From contig KV908470.1 of the NCBI GenBank assembly GCA_002005505.1, forward strand, positions 210,001-263,129: 53,129 nucleotides of DNA. Reading direction: 5' to 3'. The position numbers and the translations under genes were made by a program. This document shows positions 11,844-23,488 of this stretch, one piece after another. How positions within the stretch are numbered: the stretch's first letter is position 1; each line of letters begins with the position of its first letter. The DNA is from Botryococcus braunii (lineage: Eukaryota; Chlorophyta; Trebouxiophyceae). The notes beneath the pieces are model-generated. The model was not told the DNA's origin. It made no database searches and worked only from the letters and a program-made list of their open reading frames with translations.

Positions 11844-12734
11844 CTAAGCAGAGGGGCCCTGAGCTCGAGAGGATGGACCCGGGCCCGTAGCTGGGGGAGC
11901 AGAAGGAGTAGGAGCTGGGGAAGCTGAAGGGGGAGCAGCAAAAACTCCAGGGAGCACTTTGACGGGGGGCCCTTGCCCCTTGACTTTGAATAAGGAGTCG
12001 CCCCTCCAGAAGGTGATCCAGCCCTGGTTGCGCAAGGCGGTGGCTTGAGGTTGGAGAGCTGCCCGGGTTGCACGTTGCGTGGGTGTGAGGTCGTCGTCCA
12101 TAGAAACGTGAAAGCGCCTCCTGAGGTCCTTGGATTTCTTGTAAGCGGCATGTTTGTCTGCAATGGAGTGGAACCGGATGAGAACAGGACGAGCACGAGG
12201 AGCACCAGCAACAAACTTCCCAAGCCGAGCTGCCTCATGAATCTCGCAGTTGAGAAAGGACTTAACTTCGTTGAGGGTTTTTTCCCCCACGCTCTCCTCC
12301 ACCCCAAAAAGGATGGCGTTAGGAGAGCGAAACTTTCTCTCCAGAGCGTCTAGAGAGGAGTCGCACTTGGAAAACTTGTTGTCCAGGTCTTCATAACCGG
12401 CGCGTACAATCTCCTGAACCTCAAGGAGTTTGTTATCCAACTTTGCCTCCACCTTAGCCTCCATATTTTCTACAAAGGCGGCAATCTGAGTGTGGAGGGG
12501 CGCGAGGATCTCGCCGATCTGTTGCTGAATCTCAAGTTTAAAGGGAACCAAAGCGTCGGCCAAGGCCGCCTGAAGCTTATCATTAAGTTCGGATCGCAAA
12601 AATATTTTGAGCTCAGAGGTAATACTAGCAAGGGCATCCTCTCCGAGGGTCTGAGACTTCCCATCGGTGGTGGGGGATGGCGATTCCGGACGGGCACGCT
12701 TCTCCCCAAGAATACTCGAAAGCATAGAAGTCAT
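11844..12734 (-). CDS. LINE ORF1: coiled-coil RNA-binding protein (L1 ORF1p-like)
   Basis: 296 residues. An N-terminal Ser/Pro-rich stretch leads into a long heptad-rich region (about residues 30-125). An RRM-like and C-terminal domain typical of L1 ORF1 proteins follows, with RLGK, RPVLIRF, a basic LRRRFHVSMDDDLTPTQR block and GWITFWRG. A Pro/Ala/Ser-rich tail ends at TAG (11846-11844). Known L1 ORF1p trimerises and coats element RNA. The stop is in the same frame as ORF2 and is the only barrier between the two reading frames. Confidence 0.88.
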   Translation of the reverse strand: MTSMLSSILGEKRARPESPSPTTDGKSQTLGEDALASITSELKIFLRSELNDKLQAALADALVPFKLEIQQQIGEILAPLHTQIAAFVENMEAKVEAKLDNKLLEVQEIVRAGYEDLDNKFSKCDSSLDALERKFRSPNAILFGVEESVGEKTLNEVKSFLNCEIHEAARLGKFVAGAPRARPVLIRFHSIADKHAAYKKSKDLRRRFHVSMDDDLTPTQRATRAALQPQATALRNQGWITFWRGDSLFKVKGQGPPVKVLPGVFAAPPSASPAPTPSAPPATGPGPSSRAQGPSA

Positions 12735-12824
12735 GAGAGAGTATCAGAATAGTTAAGTCAGAATAGTCCAGAGTCCAGAATCGCCCGGAGACCTGTTGTA
12801 GTTGAGAGTCTTTGCGCATGCAAC

Positions 12825-12828
<4 letters not shown>

Positions 12829-12897
<69 letters not shown>
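12829..12897. repeat. (CA)n microsatellite
   Basis: Pure CA run; on the LINE strand it reads GT and lies just upstream of ORF1. It may be the insertion-site neighbour or part of the 5' UTR. Confidence 0.95.
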
Positions 12898-13055
12898 ACT
12901 TGCACACGCGCACGGACACGCTGACACACACGCACAATCTGCATGCCCTCACAATCATACATAAACACACACACTCTACATAGGAGGGCACGCTTGCGCA
13001 AGACGCACAAAGCCACCCTCTTATCGGTGCCAGTGCACCGATAAGATCTATATGC

Positions 13056-13252
13056 ATATATATCATCATGTGCACTCCATTGATAGTGTCATCACGTGCA
13101 ATCCATTGACAATGTCACTTCCCATGGAGTGCACATGATGACACCATCAACGGAGTGCACGTGATGACACTATCAATGGACTGCACATGATGAAACTATC
13201 AATGGAGTGCAAGTCATGACACTATCAATGGACTGCAAGTGATACACTATCA
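13056..13252. repeat. ~31-bp repeat array with inverted first units
   Basis: Units of the type GGAGTGCACGTGATGACACTATCAAT. About two units lie in reverse orientation (13066-13120), followed by about four to five in forward orientation (13125-13250). The two blocks can pair as a long imperfect hairpin around 13120. Confidence 0.75.
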
Positions 13253-13261
13253 ATGATTCGG

Positions 13262-13800
13262 CCCATAATGATACGTTCACAGTACCCACAGTGTCCATTT
13301 AAATGTTAACAGTGTCCATTTAAAATTAAACGTTTAATGGTAAATCCAATTTTTTGATGGTACATGTTGACTTTAGATGTATCCCCCTCCCCCTCCCGCC
13401 TTGTACCTGCCTCATGATGGTACATGAACATGTGCACGTACTGTATGTGGGTACTGTACAGTACCCACATGGTCCAAGTTGGCTGCAAAGTGCCACCCCG
13501 CCCCCTTGTACGCCCCTCATGATGTTATGTGCACCGTACCCACATTGTCCACTCTGAGGGTGCATGTTAACTGTACACCACCCCCCCCCTTTTTAGAACT
13601 CGGCCCATATTGTTACGTTCAGAGTACCTACATGTCCCACTCTGAGGATACTTGCTGACTGCACAGGTGTACCCCTCACCGCCCCGCACCCCCTCCTTGT
13701 AGCCGCCTCATGATGGTATGTGCAGAGTACCCAAATAGTTCCATCTGAGGGTTCATGTTGACCGCAAATGTGTTCCCCCCAGCCAGGGACTTGTACCGCC
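13262..13800. repeat. Degenerate tandem array, ~110-130 bp unit
   Basis: Repeated order of elements: GTACCCACA, GTCCA, CTGAGGGT, CATGTTGACT, a C-rich run, CTTGTA and CCTCATGATGGTA. About four diverged units. A palindromic TGGGTACTGTACAGTACCCA lies at about 13448-13467. No gene. Confidence 0.65.
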
Positions 13801-14138
13801 CTCTAGATGTCCTCCTGCTCCTCCTCCTGCTCCTCCTCCTCCTTTCCTCCTCCCTCCCCCTGTCACCCTCCATCCTCCATCTCCCCCTGCCCCTTCGCCG
13901 CCACCGCCGCAGCCAATCATTATCATTCGATCAAATGATATCTAGTGTGTCGGAGTCAAAGGATCGTCCAGAGGGCAATGGGAACTTCCACTAGCATCAA
14001 GTAAATTATCGTTCGCTGGCGGATCCTAACAAAGCGCTAATAGGACAAAGCATGTTTTGCAGCAAATGTGCACATTGTATATGTAGCCTTGGCCGCTAAG
14101 TACTTGTAAGACTGTCTTCCATGACTTGTAAGACTTGT

Positions 14139-14177
14139 ACATGTACATGTACATGTACATGTACATGTACATGTACA
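14139..14177. repeat. (GTACAT)n palindromic hexamer repeat
   Basis: About six units of GTACAT/ACATGT, self-complementary at every register. Confidence 0.9.
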
Positions 14178-14506
14178 AGTCATACATTGACAGCATTTTA
14201 CCAGAAATGGATATGGGACGGTCGAAGCTTGAGAATAATCAAGTTACTTGTATGAATGGCGACTCCACCCACAAGGCCTTGGAACGAAGAAAGGCAACTA
14301 CATCCAGGACCAGCCACTAGGGCTAGCCAACGCTGAAGAGGACGGCAATACAATGGATGTCCTAAGTCTAGCCAACTAGTACCAAGGTAGCACACCACCG
14401 GTACCTGGGAGATCTCTAGAGCTCTCGAGTTAGATGGCTCTCAAGTGCTGTAGTCACAAATTCGGCAACCCAATGAAGGTCTTCTTGCCACGGAAATGTT
14501 TGTACT

Positions 14507-14530
14507 GACCGTCTCAGTACTGAGACGGTC
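14507..14530. repeat. 24-bp perfect palindrome
   Basis: Starts GACCGTCTCAG and reads the same on both strands. Further short inverted repeats (CGGAACAGAGGTCGAAA region, 14637-14670) follow within 150 bp. Confidence 0.85.
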
Positions 14531-14719
14531 TGTTGATGAATGCGCAGGGCCTCGAGGTTCGGGTGTTAGGCGCGTTCCTCTGTATGGTAGACCGTGCCGG
14601 TCCGAGCTCTGTTCTGTGCTAGACAGTGCTGTTCCGAGTCGGAACAGAGGTCGAAACTTCCGACCTCTGTATGTGTGTCGACTTGGTACATTTCGAGAGT
14701 ACTGATGGATCGACACGAA

Positions 14720-15540
14720 CTCGGGTTGCAGCAGTCGACATTTTGCCACTATATTTAGCACTAAGATGTACACAACGAGACCGTTACAGTACCTAATATA
14801 CGTACTTACATCCGAGTCACGAGTTACTTTGTTTGGTTACGGTACTGAAAGTCTTACAAGCTTTCTTCAAAATTTATTACAGCTTAGTTGTTGTCTCACG
14901 TGAGTTCTGCTGAGTCTAGTTGGACAAAGATCGCAAAAGGTCTACACACACTGCACAAACCCGCGAGCACTTATATTCGCATTCGGATTTAATTAAAATC
15001 ACAACGTACAAGGTGTTATGAGCTCGTAAAGAACTGCTAAATCACTATTAAATCAATTCTAAACTAGAATAGGTAATTAGATCCTGAAGTGCAAGTCGAG
15101 AAATCAGATTTTACCAGCTCTGTTAATTGTTCGCGATGTTCACGTTGCTGAACCCCGTTTTAATACGGAGCAGAGGATTTCATGTATTGAGCGGGAAATG
15201 CTATGTTTTTGAAACCATATGAGTGCGTTCCGAAAGGTTAGGGCACAGAAAACGAAATAACCACTTAGTGTGAAAATGCAGGTTGCCCACCAATCAGAGT
15301 TGATTACCTTGAACAGACCAAATGTGGTCTACAGCTCTTTTTTGAAAAGGCGACAATTTCTTCCTACACAGTGTTCCATTGAGTTTTTAAACGAAGAACT
15401 ACCTGTAAGACCCGCTTCTGCTCTAAAATTTACGTGAAATTCGTCAGTCACTGTATTACCTCAAAAACAGCATTCAGCCGTTGGTAGACGACTCGCAGGA
15501 GTGGGCTGTGGAAAGTGGTTTGGAGAAGGGATGAATTCTA
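14720..15540. other. Intergenic, nothing recognised
   Basis: Mixed-composition DNA without a convincing frame or repeat. Confidence 0.5.
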
Positions 15541-15577
15541 TGAAGAAGTAAATATGAATTGAGGGAGGGGAGGGGGG

Positions 15578-15706
<129 letters not shown>

Positions 15707-15854
15707 GGGGGAGCCATATATATATACGACAACTTAAAGATGCGTCTTGACAAATGTGTAGTGCATGTTAAGAATAACGATAAATGACATTAAAAGCCTA
15801 ATGTTTATCTTTATGGATTTAAGACACCCAAATCCAACGCGCAACCATTTAAAG

Positions 15855-15905
15855 GGAAGTAGGGGCAAGTAGGGGTTTTGGTAAACCCTGCTTGCCCCTA
15901 CTTCC
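15855..15905. promoter_or_regulatory. Hairpin upstream of the 15957 gene
   Basis: Arms of about 22 bp (GGAAGTAGGGGCAAG... and its complement ending CTTGCCCCTACTTCC) with one or two mismatches and a short TTTTGGT loop. It lies 50 bp before the start codon, upstream of a TATTGCAG acceptor-like site, so it may sit in an intron or leader. No function is known. Confidence 0.5.
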
Positions 15906-15956
15906 AGCACTGGGATATCGCCTACTTATTTTCGTGTTAATGTATTGCAGGGCACC

Positions 15957-17033
15957 ATGGCCACAAAGAGTGTAATACAAGAAACAATAAAAATTTTATA
16001 CAAAATAGGCCATCTTCCACGCGAGATGGCGGAAAAAGTCATCGGATCCTTGCCCTTGAACTCGCTCCACTACGGGCTCCGACAAGGGATGCTCTCTCCA
16101 CGAATGAAACAGAACATATACCGCATTTTGTCAAGAGAAATCTGGAAGGAACTGGGTCAGTGTGATGCGTCCCTAACAAAAGCGCAGAAGGCTGTTATAG
16201 CTGAATACCGAAATGTTATAGAGGATTACGTATATCACAAGGGCCCTCTCATAATACCTGACGGAAGCGATTTTTGTGTCGACTGCATAGAGATTCGGAA
16301 GAAATATAATGCCCAACGAGGTAGTACATCAGAGGCGGGTCATGGAAGGAAAAGGAAAGGCCGTGTAAAGGATAGGAAAGACCACGGAAAGCAAAGGAAA
16401 GGCCATGGAAAGGAAAGGAATGACCGTGGGGCTGATCAGGAAGAAGAGGAAGATGAAGAAGAAGAGGAGGAGGAGGAAGAAGAGGAGGAAGAAGAGGAGT
16501 GTTTTGAACGTCAAGATTTAAGCAATTTCACATGGGGACGTGAAGAACATGAATCATTTCTGGAATGCCTGCCACGGACAATCGATAATGAGTACAGGCC
16601 CTATTGTTTGGAAATCAATTTCTCCAAGAAATGGTTCAGCCCAACAGACGACTATTCGTATTATTTCATGCTAAAATTTGAAGAAACTATGATACGATTC
16701 GGGTTAACACGGTCGGGTGTCGACCCGAAGTCTTGTCACGATATGGTAATATACCATCCATCTTGTAGTCCCCATGGTATTGGTGAATGCAAATACTTTC
16801 TAGAAGTACCAAAAGATTCAGACGGGAAGTCTCTCAAAAAGGCTCTAGGGCTCCTGCTCTCCGTTTTTAAGATAAGGATTCTTGATCCCGAAGATGCTTA
16901 CAAGGGGCTTCACGTAGAGGACGACGTACCCAGTGATTGGCATTATGGAGCTAAAGCTACAGATCTTGAAGAACAGCAACGGTGGTTGCGATACGGCCAA
17001 GTGGCTATAAAACTCTACGACACGAGATTATGA
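15957..17033 (+). CDS. Unknown acidic protein with poly-Glu tract; 3' frame apparently broken
   Basis: 358 residues from an ATG in a strong context (CACCATGG), 6 bp after a TTGCAG acceptor-like site. An N-terminal all-helical-looking half (to about residue 100) is followed by a Lys/Arg/Gly-rich repeat (KRKG, RKDHGKQRKGHGKERN), then about 23 almost uninterrupted Glu/Asp residues (about 161-183), then a mixed globular part with several Cys and Trp. The frame closes at TGA 17031-17033, but protein-like frames go on: IMIEDYKYSSEPIEDDDVN (about 17026-17130), then in a third frame a Trp/Tyr-rich segment (FALATGLDCLVYVS, RYYWYW; about 17140-17310). Two small indels or a missed intron would explain this. 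No family recognised. Confidence 0.55.
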   Translation: MATKSVIQETIKILYKIGHLPREMAEKVIGSLPLNSLHYGLRQGMLSPRMKQNIYRILSREIWKELGQCDASLTKAQKAVIAEYRNVIEDYVYHKGPLIIPDGSDFCVDCIEIRKKYNAQRGSTSEAGHGRKRKGRVKDRKDHGKQRKGHGKERNDRGADQEEEEDEEEEEEEEEEEEEEECFERQDLSNFTWGREEHESFLECLPRTIDNEYRPYCLEINFSKKWFSPTDDYSYYFMLKFEETMIRFGLTRSGVDPKSCHDMVIYHPSCSPHGIGECKYFLEVPKDSDGKSLKKALGLLLSVFKIRILDPEDAYKGLHVEDDVPSDWHYGAKATDLEEQQRWLRYGQVAIKLYDTRL

Positions 17034-17335
17034 TAGAAGATTACAAATATTCTTCAGAGCCTATAGAAGATGATGATGTAAATCGTATTATGGCTAACAC
17101 AAAGGTGCACCTGCCGATGGACGTGCTACCAGACAGTGGATTGAGACAAATGGTCTTGAGAGGACGGTGCAAGCTTTTGCGCTTGCAACCGGACTTGATT
17201 GTCTAGTCTATGTTAGTGAGGCAAGGTTAATCCAGGAGGGCCGGTACTACTGGTATTGGCCCGAGACTTTTTCCCGACGTTGGTATCGCTGCATTACCTA
17301 CTCGCCTCGGCCGAGGCCGCCTCGGCTGCATGCAT

Positions 17336-17380
17336 GCTTTAACGCTGCGCAGCGTTAAAGCGCTAAGGCACCAGTGCCTT
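17336..17380. repeat. Two adjacent palindromes after the 15957 gene
   Basis: A 26-bp perfect palindrome (17336-17361, starts GCTTTAACGC) followed by 7-bp arms AAGGCAC/GTGCCTT (17365-17380). CTCGGCCGAG and TGCATGCA lie just before. Confidence 0.85.
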
Positions 17381-17570
17381 TGAACTTGACACAAGATCGT
17401 TAGTAGTTACAGTTAACTAGATTATGTTACTGGTGGTGTATGACAACACTTAAAGCAACAATCATTTGAAAATGGTTCTAAAACCATTTTTGCTACGATC
17501 CTAGCATTTTATCAAGCAAAAATGTAATGCGCACGGCGTCACTCTAGAGAAGTGTCGATCCATCTTTACA

Positions 17571-17592
17571 TTATATTGATCGATCAATATAA
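17571..17592. repeat. 22-bp perfect palindrome
   Basis: TTATATTGATC mirrored by its complement, in AT-rich DNA. Confidence 0.85.
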
Positions 17593-17599
17593 AGTTCAG

Positions 17600-18269
17600 A
17601 TCGACATCTGGCAAATAAACAATAAAGTCAATTTCACCATCCTCCAAAGAGTTCTCTACCCAGGAAATGTCACACATATAATGAACATGAATGTCACACA
17701 TGTACCTATGCACGTCTAGATGGGCTGTGTCGGCTATATATAGTGTCGGTTATGCACGTGTAAACGTTCACCTCCCCAAAAAAAAGATTGTGCAAAAGCA
17801 AGATAGCCTTTACTATTTCGGGTGTAAGTTAAAATTGATATCATCACAAGCGAACCAAGTCCAGTTTCGGGTAGCTTAGGATTGATTCTAGCCTTGGTAA
17901 TCTTCTGGTGCCTTAGTTATAGGCGTGTACACGGAGAATACGCGTTTCGTACAGCCTATCGACATTAAAAGTACGAGTCATGCATCGGAGCCCTATTTTG
18001 ATCTACATATACAAAACATATAATACATTATATAAAAACATATAATACATTATACAAAAGCATATAATACACACAACGTATAACACATTATATTTATGTA
18101 TAATGGTCGTATCTTGTTCGTTCTGCAAGAAAGAAAGTTGAAAACAATCGAGCTGGCAAAGGCATCAGACCGTACTCATTTTCAATGATATGTAACCATT
18201 GGCTTGAATCTAAGTTGAAGATGCATGTGTTGCATGTGCTGAGATTGAAGATGAATTGCCGCGATTCAA

Positions 18270-18270
<1 letters not shown>
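17600..18270. other. Intergenic with short AT-rich direct repeats
   Basis: A few copies of ACATATAATACATTATA occur at about 18010-18090. No gene seen. Confidence 0.5.
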
Positions 18271-18526
<256 letters not shown>

Positions 18527-18734
18527 AATTACCAACGTGATCTTCCGATTTTCTACCGTGCTTGTGCAGTTTCACTTTTGTTGTGGGACAGCAATATTGT
18601 TGTTTTAGTTCTTTTGACTTTGAGGTATGAAATTTCATGGACAAGAGTTACTTTGTCACAAGATGTGGTGGAAAGGCTACTAAAGCAGCGGTCATCGCAC
18701 AGTCGGGCAACTGCGGTAAAAAGATGTTGGGCAC

Positions 18735-18830
18735 TTAAGATGCTAGTCTTGTTTATACAGTTGCTGTTGCTCAAGTGCAGATAGTCGGCTTGGACTCTAG
18801 CTCAAAGAGCATCACTTACGACCTGTCTGC
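18735..18830 (+). repeat. Dispersed repeat: single palindrome arm plus flank
   Basis: Starts CTTAAGATGCTAGTC, carries the 37-bp sequence that forms one arm of the palindrome at 24819-24892, then TGCAGATAGTCGGCTTGG and CTTACGACCTGT. The same flank follows the palindrome at 24912-24965. Confidence 0.8.
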
Positions 18831-19059
18831 GTGTACACACGTGCGGTGACGCATGGTGTTTAGTGTTATTGTATTCATGTGTGGTTGATGGAGTGTAATT
18901 GAACCATTTTAGTGTACAATCCAGCCTCCCAAACAGCTAAGGGACGGAGTCTCGATTGAGTATAGGAAGGTACTTGCTCGTAGCCGTCAAGAGTCTTATC
19001 CGTGGAGAGGTAGCTCATTGACAGACCTTCCATGTACCGGAATACTTGTAAGGAGACGC

Positions 19060-19560
19060 TGGGTACTTAAGATGCACTGGGAGAACGAAATTGTCCCACA
19101 TTGATCCCACATTGATCCCACCAGCTGCTAAAAGTCCCACATCGATCCCAAAACGATCCCACAGTGTGGGATAGATGTGGGATCGATGTGGGATTGAACT
19201 CTGAAAATTTGGGATCGATGTGGGATCAATGTGGGATTGAATTTGGGATCGATGTGGGATTGTGTGACCAAAGTGTACGATTCTGGGACCGGAATTTCCG
19301 ATCCCACATCGATCCCACATCGATGTGGGATTTTGGTGGGATCGATGTGGGATCGATCGGGGAATGATGTGGGATAGAATTTGTGGGATTGATGTGGGAC
19401 TTTTATGGGATCGATCTGGGACAGACTGAGTGGGATCGATGTGGGATTGATACGGGAATGATGTGGGATTGATATGGGAATGATCTGGGACATCCAACAA
19501 TGATCCCAGGAAGCACGTGGGATTTGTATGGGATCCATGTGGGACTGACATAGGATGAGC
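19060..19560. repeat. TGGGA-N6 array 1 (11-bp phased) with boundary segment
   Basis: More than 20 TGGGA (or TCCCA) pentamers, mostly exactly 11 bp apart, typically TGGGATCGATG. Orientation switches at about 19163 (TCCCACAGTGTGGGA) and 19323 (CCCACATCGATGTGGG). The left boundary, GACGCTGGGTACTTAAGATGCACTG at 19053, recurs reverse-complemented at the right edge of array 2. Confidence 0.85.
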
Positions 19561-19736
19561 ATATGAAGCCTCAGACTAGTGGGAGAGTAGTAGGAGATGT
19601 AAAGAAATCAGCAAAAGTCTATCATCATGAGTATACCATTAATATTACAAATCAGATGACCTGCATGCACCTGCGCAGCTGCAGGTGCCAAGTTTAACCT
19701 ATTTCATTACTAGCTATAGCAGCTAGCTAGCTACTG

Positions 19737-19784
19737 TAGTATGCACTCTGTACGTATACATAGCTATGTATAGAGTGCATACTA
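19737..19784. repeat. Imperfect hairpin, 48 bp
   Basis: Arms TAGTATGCACTCT and AGAGTGCATACTA are perfect; the inner part (TATACATAGCTATGTATA) is itself self-complementary. Confidence 0.8.
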
Positions 19785-19799
19785 GTTTATTCGTCTATA

Positions 19800-20070
19800 A
19801 GCTTTTAAATAAAGGAATTAGCCACGAAGGCGTATATATATATCGTATGTCCGTGCACTTAGGAATACCCACATATTAATGCAGAAACTTAAATGTCAAC
19901 TTCATTACCAGTTTTGAAGCTACCAGCAAGTAATTAAACTCCATGCAATATGTCTTGTTGACTCAGGATCATATGCTGGTCTGGCAGCCTCTACAACCTT
20001 AATGCAAACTTAAGGGCCGAAACATATGTATACATGGGATACTAACTGCACTCCCATGTTCATGTAGTGG
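19800..20070. other. Intergenic, nothing recognised
   Basis: AT-rich non-repetitive DNA between array 1 and the next dispersed repeat. Confidence 0.4.
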
Positions 20071-20599
20071 CTCCCATGTTTTGGCTGCACCCAGGAGAGC
20101 TACCATAAAACCTCAGACCCACCCACCTATACTGATGATGTCGCTTTTGACAATACTAATAATGCAAGGCTGGTGTCACTTTGTGAGACTGGTACCAGCA
20201 GCCACAGATTCCACAGTTGGTGGGTGTACTTGCTTGACAGACAGGAACTTTCCAATCCTCTGCCGGCATGAAAATTCTGGCTCCCGTGCCTGAATGACTC
20301 TCTAGTCCTGTAGAGGAAGATCTTCCAAGCTCCATGGGCAGTTGCTGCGTATTCGATGTTACTGCAAAACCCACACTCCATGTCACTTGCATGGACCACT
20401 TTGAAAAGAAAGTTGTGCATGAGGTACAGCCTATGTAAAATCACCATCAGGTCCTTAACATTGTGCTTCAGCCATGCATGTCGACCTAAGAATGCCAAGT
20501 TGTTGATGCCCATCCCGCTCCCACACCCAGGGCTTCGCTGGAGACAAAATATTGCTCCCAAGCCCCTCACCCAACCCCTCCCAGGCATCAAGAAGCTGC

Positions 20600-20709
20600 G
20601 CGCACTGTTTCCAAAGTCCACTAAACATCAGATATGTACTCCTCCCCTCCCAGAACCCCTCTCTCTGCCATGGCAAATTGTCTGAGCCATCATCTCCAAG
20701 ATCTGCAGC

Positions 20710-20756
<47 letters not shown>

Positions 20757-20757
20757 A
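20600..20757 (-). repeat. Dispersed repeat with (GT)n head, minus-strand copy
   Basis: On the minus strand a GT tract is followed by GCTGCAGAT, then TTGGAGATGATGGCTCA, GGCAGAGAG and a GGGGAGGAGTA...CATCTGA-type block. The same order occurs on the plus strand from 24310 to 24490, with the same GT head. The match fades beyond about 100 bp. Confidence 0.7.
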
Positions 20758-20759
20758 CA

Positions 20760-20851
20760 AACACACACGCACACACGCGCTCGCGCACGTGCGAGCGCGC
20801 GCGCGCACACACACACGCACGTACGCGCTCGCGCACGTGCGAGCGCGCGTG

Positions 20852-20934
<83 letters not shown>

Positions 20935-20960
20935 GGGGGGGGGGGGGCCAAGTAAGGTAA
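20760..20960. repeat. Alternating purine-pyrimidine CG/CA stretch, (GA)n and G run
   Basis: Two near-identical CGCGCTCGCGCACGTGCGAG blocks (20776 and 20824) within CA/CG alternating DNA, then (CA)n, (GA)n (20890-20931) and an 11-base G run. A Z-DNA-prone stretch; no gene. Confidence 0.85.
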
Positions 20961-21299
20961 GGGTCCTGCACACATGGAGCTTCTTCTTCTGACCTCGGCG
21001 CAGCTTCGTTGCGGTGGGTTTCTCCTTACGCTTCCCAGCAACAGTCTCCTGGACAGGATGGAGGCACAAATGAGGGAAAGGGGAAATATCGTAACAGAAA
21101 GGGAGATAGGGAGAGGGAAGGGAGGTAGAAGGGGGCAAGAGGGAGAGAGTGAAAAGGGGGGGGGGGAGAGAGAGGATAAGGGTGAGAGGAGCTGGTAAAG
21201 GGGGTTGGGGGAGCAAACTGTGACAAACAGACATGCAATCGCGTGCACGCATGCCACCCCCCCCCCCCCAACACACACACACACACATTGCACACGTGG

Positions 21300-22559
21300 A
21301 AAATATGAGGGTTCCATGGATGTTACAGAGATGAAATACCTCTATGAATCATCAAGGTCAATTTCTTGTCGCTGCTACCAACTTTGTCATCAGCAAGTTT
21401 GCCGTCAGAAACCCATTAGGCGTTTGCAGACTGGTAGATTCTGTTCAAATTTGCCGAGTTCCTCGTCTCGGCAGTGCGTAGTGACAGACAATGTGTCTCC
21501 ATTGCAGCTGTTTTCTCTACCTTTGTACACAGTGATTTGGCCTGCATGTCAAATGCTCGGAGTCAAGTGCGTGCTTGTGTGAAACTCAATGCAGGTGAAT
21601 GAACCTGTTGTCCTCAAGTTGTAGCTTAAGAAGCAGTGATGCTGGCCGACGGGACTTGGAAGCATTACTGCAAGCATTGATACAGTATGCCCCTGCCCCA
21701 AAGTCTTTCTCTTGTATTAGACTTGACAACCCACAATACAAAGAATCCCCCTCCCCATTGCTATCCTTCTTTAAGAAGGAAGCTAACACACATGGTGAAC
21801 AAGCACACAATGTGCAAACTGATCTGAATTATGAGTTAAGCCCCCACATACTGATAGACATGTAAGGCACAGGCTGAAATGCCTCAGGGCCTACAGCACC
21901 TGGACAATGATGCTGCAGCATAGTTCTGCTAGGACCCCAACTCAATGAAGCAATGTAATTTGAATAGGTCATTGAAGTAAACACAGTAGAAAGGCACATT
22001 ATCTGTCCTTACCTTACATTTGGCCAGCCCAGAGGCCTAAACGAGCCCCAACCTCAGGCAAGCCGTGCCTCATCCATGCTTAGCCGTTTCTTGCCGTGCC
22101 AAAACAGCCTCGAGAGCCTTCGTAAAAGCAGTCTAATAACTTATCCAAGCATGGAATAACTAATACAACAAGATTGGAGAAACAGAAGTTACTCCGGAGC
22201 ACAAAAATTCAAAATGCAGGCGACGTAGCTGTTGCACGCCCCACGCAACTCCGTCGCCAGCTGTTCAATGATAGACTTGAAACAAAAATGCTCCACAAAC
22301 ACAAATTTTATCTTCGGAATGTTGGTCTATGTGTTGGTCCAACTCACAGAACAATGTTGAACCAATACCGTCTTGGACGTCCCGTGTGTCACGTAACGTG
22401 ACAGTGTCACGGGAACGGCGAATTGTAGCTGCAGCTGCCCCGACCTGTCCCGGACTTGTTTATGTGCCTCCCGTTCGATGTCCTACGGAGGCTGAAAATA
22501 TGCAGCTGTGCACTGTATCCTTTATTTCTACCATTTTCCAGAATCTGAAGCTGGAGATT

Positions 22560-22560
<1 letters not shown>
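21300..22560. other. Low-content region, no gene assigned
   Basis: Scattered frames of 60-125 codons without consistent splice structure. Confidence 0.4.
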
Positions 22561-23290
<730 letters not shown>

Positions 23291-23394
23291 GTGTGTTTCT
23301 TTGGTTTCTTAACACACCGAACACACGCAGAATCACACCACACGCACACACACACACACACACATACACACAGGCATGCACACACACATTCTAA

Positions 23395-23488
<94 letters not shown>
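23395..23488 (+). repeat. (CT)n microsatellite
   Basis: About 90 bp of pure CT after a CA-rich stretch (23342-23372). Confidence 0.97.

Larger units (their letters stand above)
8228..12830 (-). mobile_element. L1-type non-LTR retrotransposon (LINE), near complete
   Basis: Minus-strand element with ORF1 (12734-11844), ORF2 (11843-8418), a 3' UTR of about 190 bp and a short pyrimidine-rich simple repeat tail after GATGTAAC (about 8228-8245). The 5' end is not defined: only about 95 bp separate ORF1 from a (CA)n tract at 12829. Both ORFs are free of frameshifts, which suggests a young copy. Target-site duplications could not be fixed by eye. Confidence 0.9.

Noticed and set aside
17336..17380. 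Bacterial-type terminator
   Set aside because: The genome is eukaryotic, no T run follows, and many unrelated palindromes occur in the window.
19164..19551. Frames with repeated WDRCGIDVG or SHIDPTS peptides
   Set aside because: They arise from the 11-bp TGGGA array; 11 is not a multiple of 3, and both strands are open for the same reason.
19060..19560. CRISPR-like array
   Set aside because: Units are 11 bp with a five-base constant part, switch strand, and have no spacer-repeat layout.
20455..21317. Minus-strand frames of 229 and 277 codons
   Set aside because: They run through CA, GA and CG repeats, and the non-repeat parts lack splice sites or a recognisable domain.
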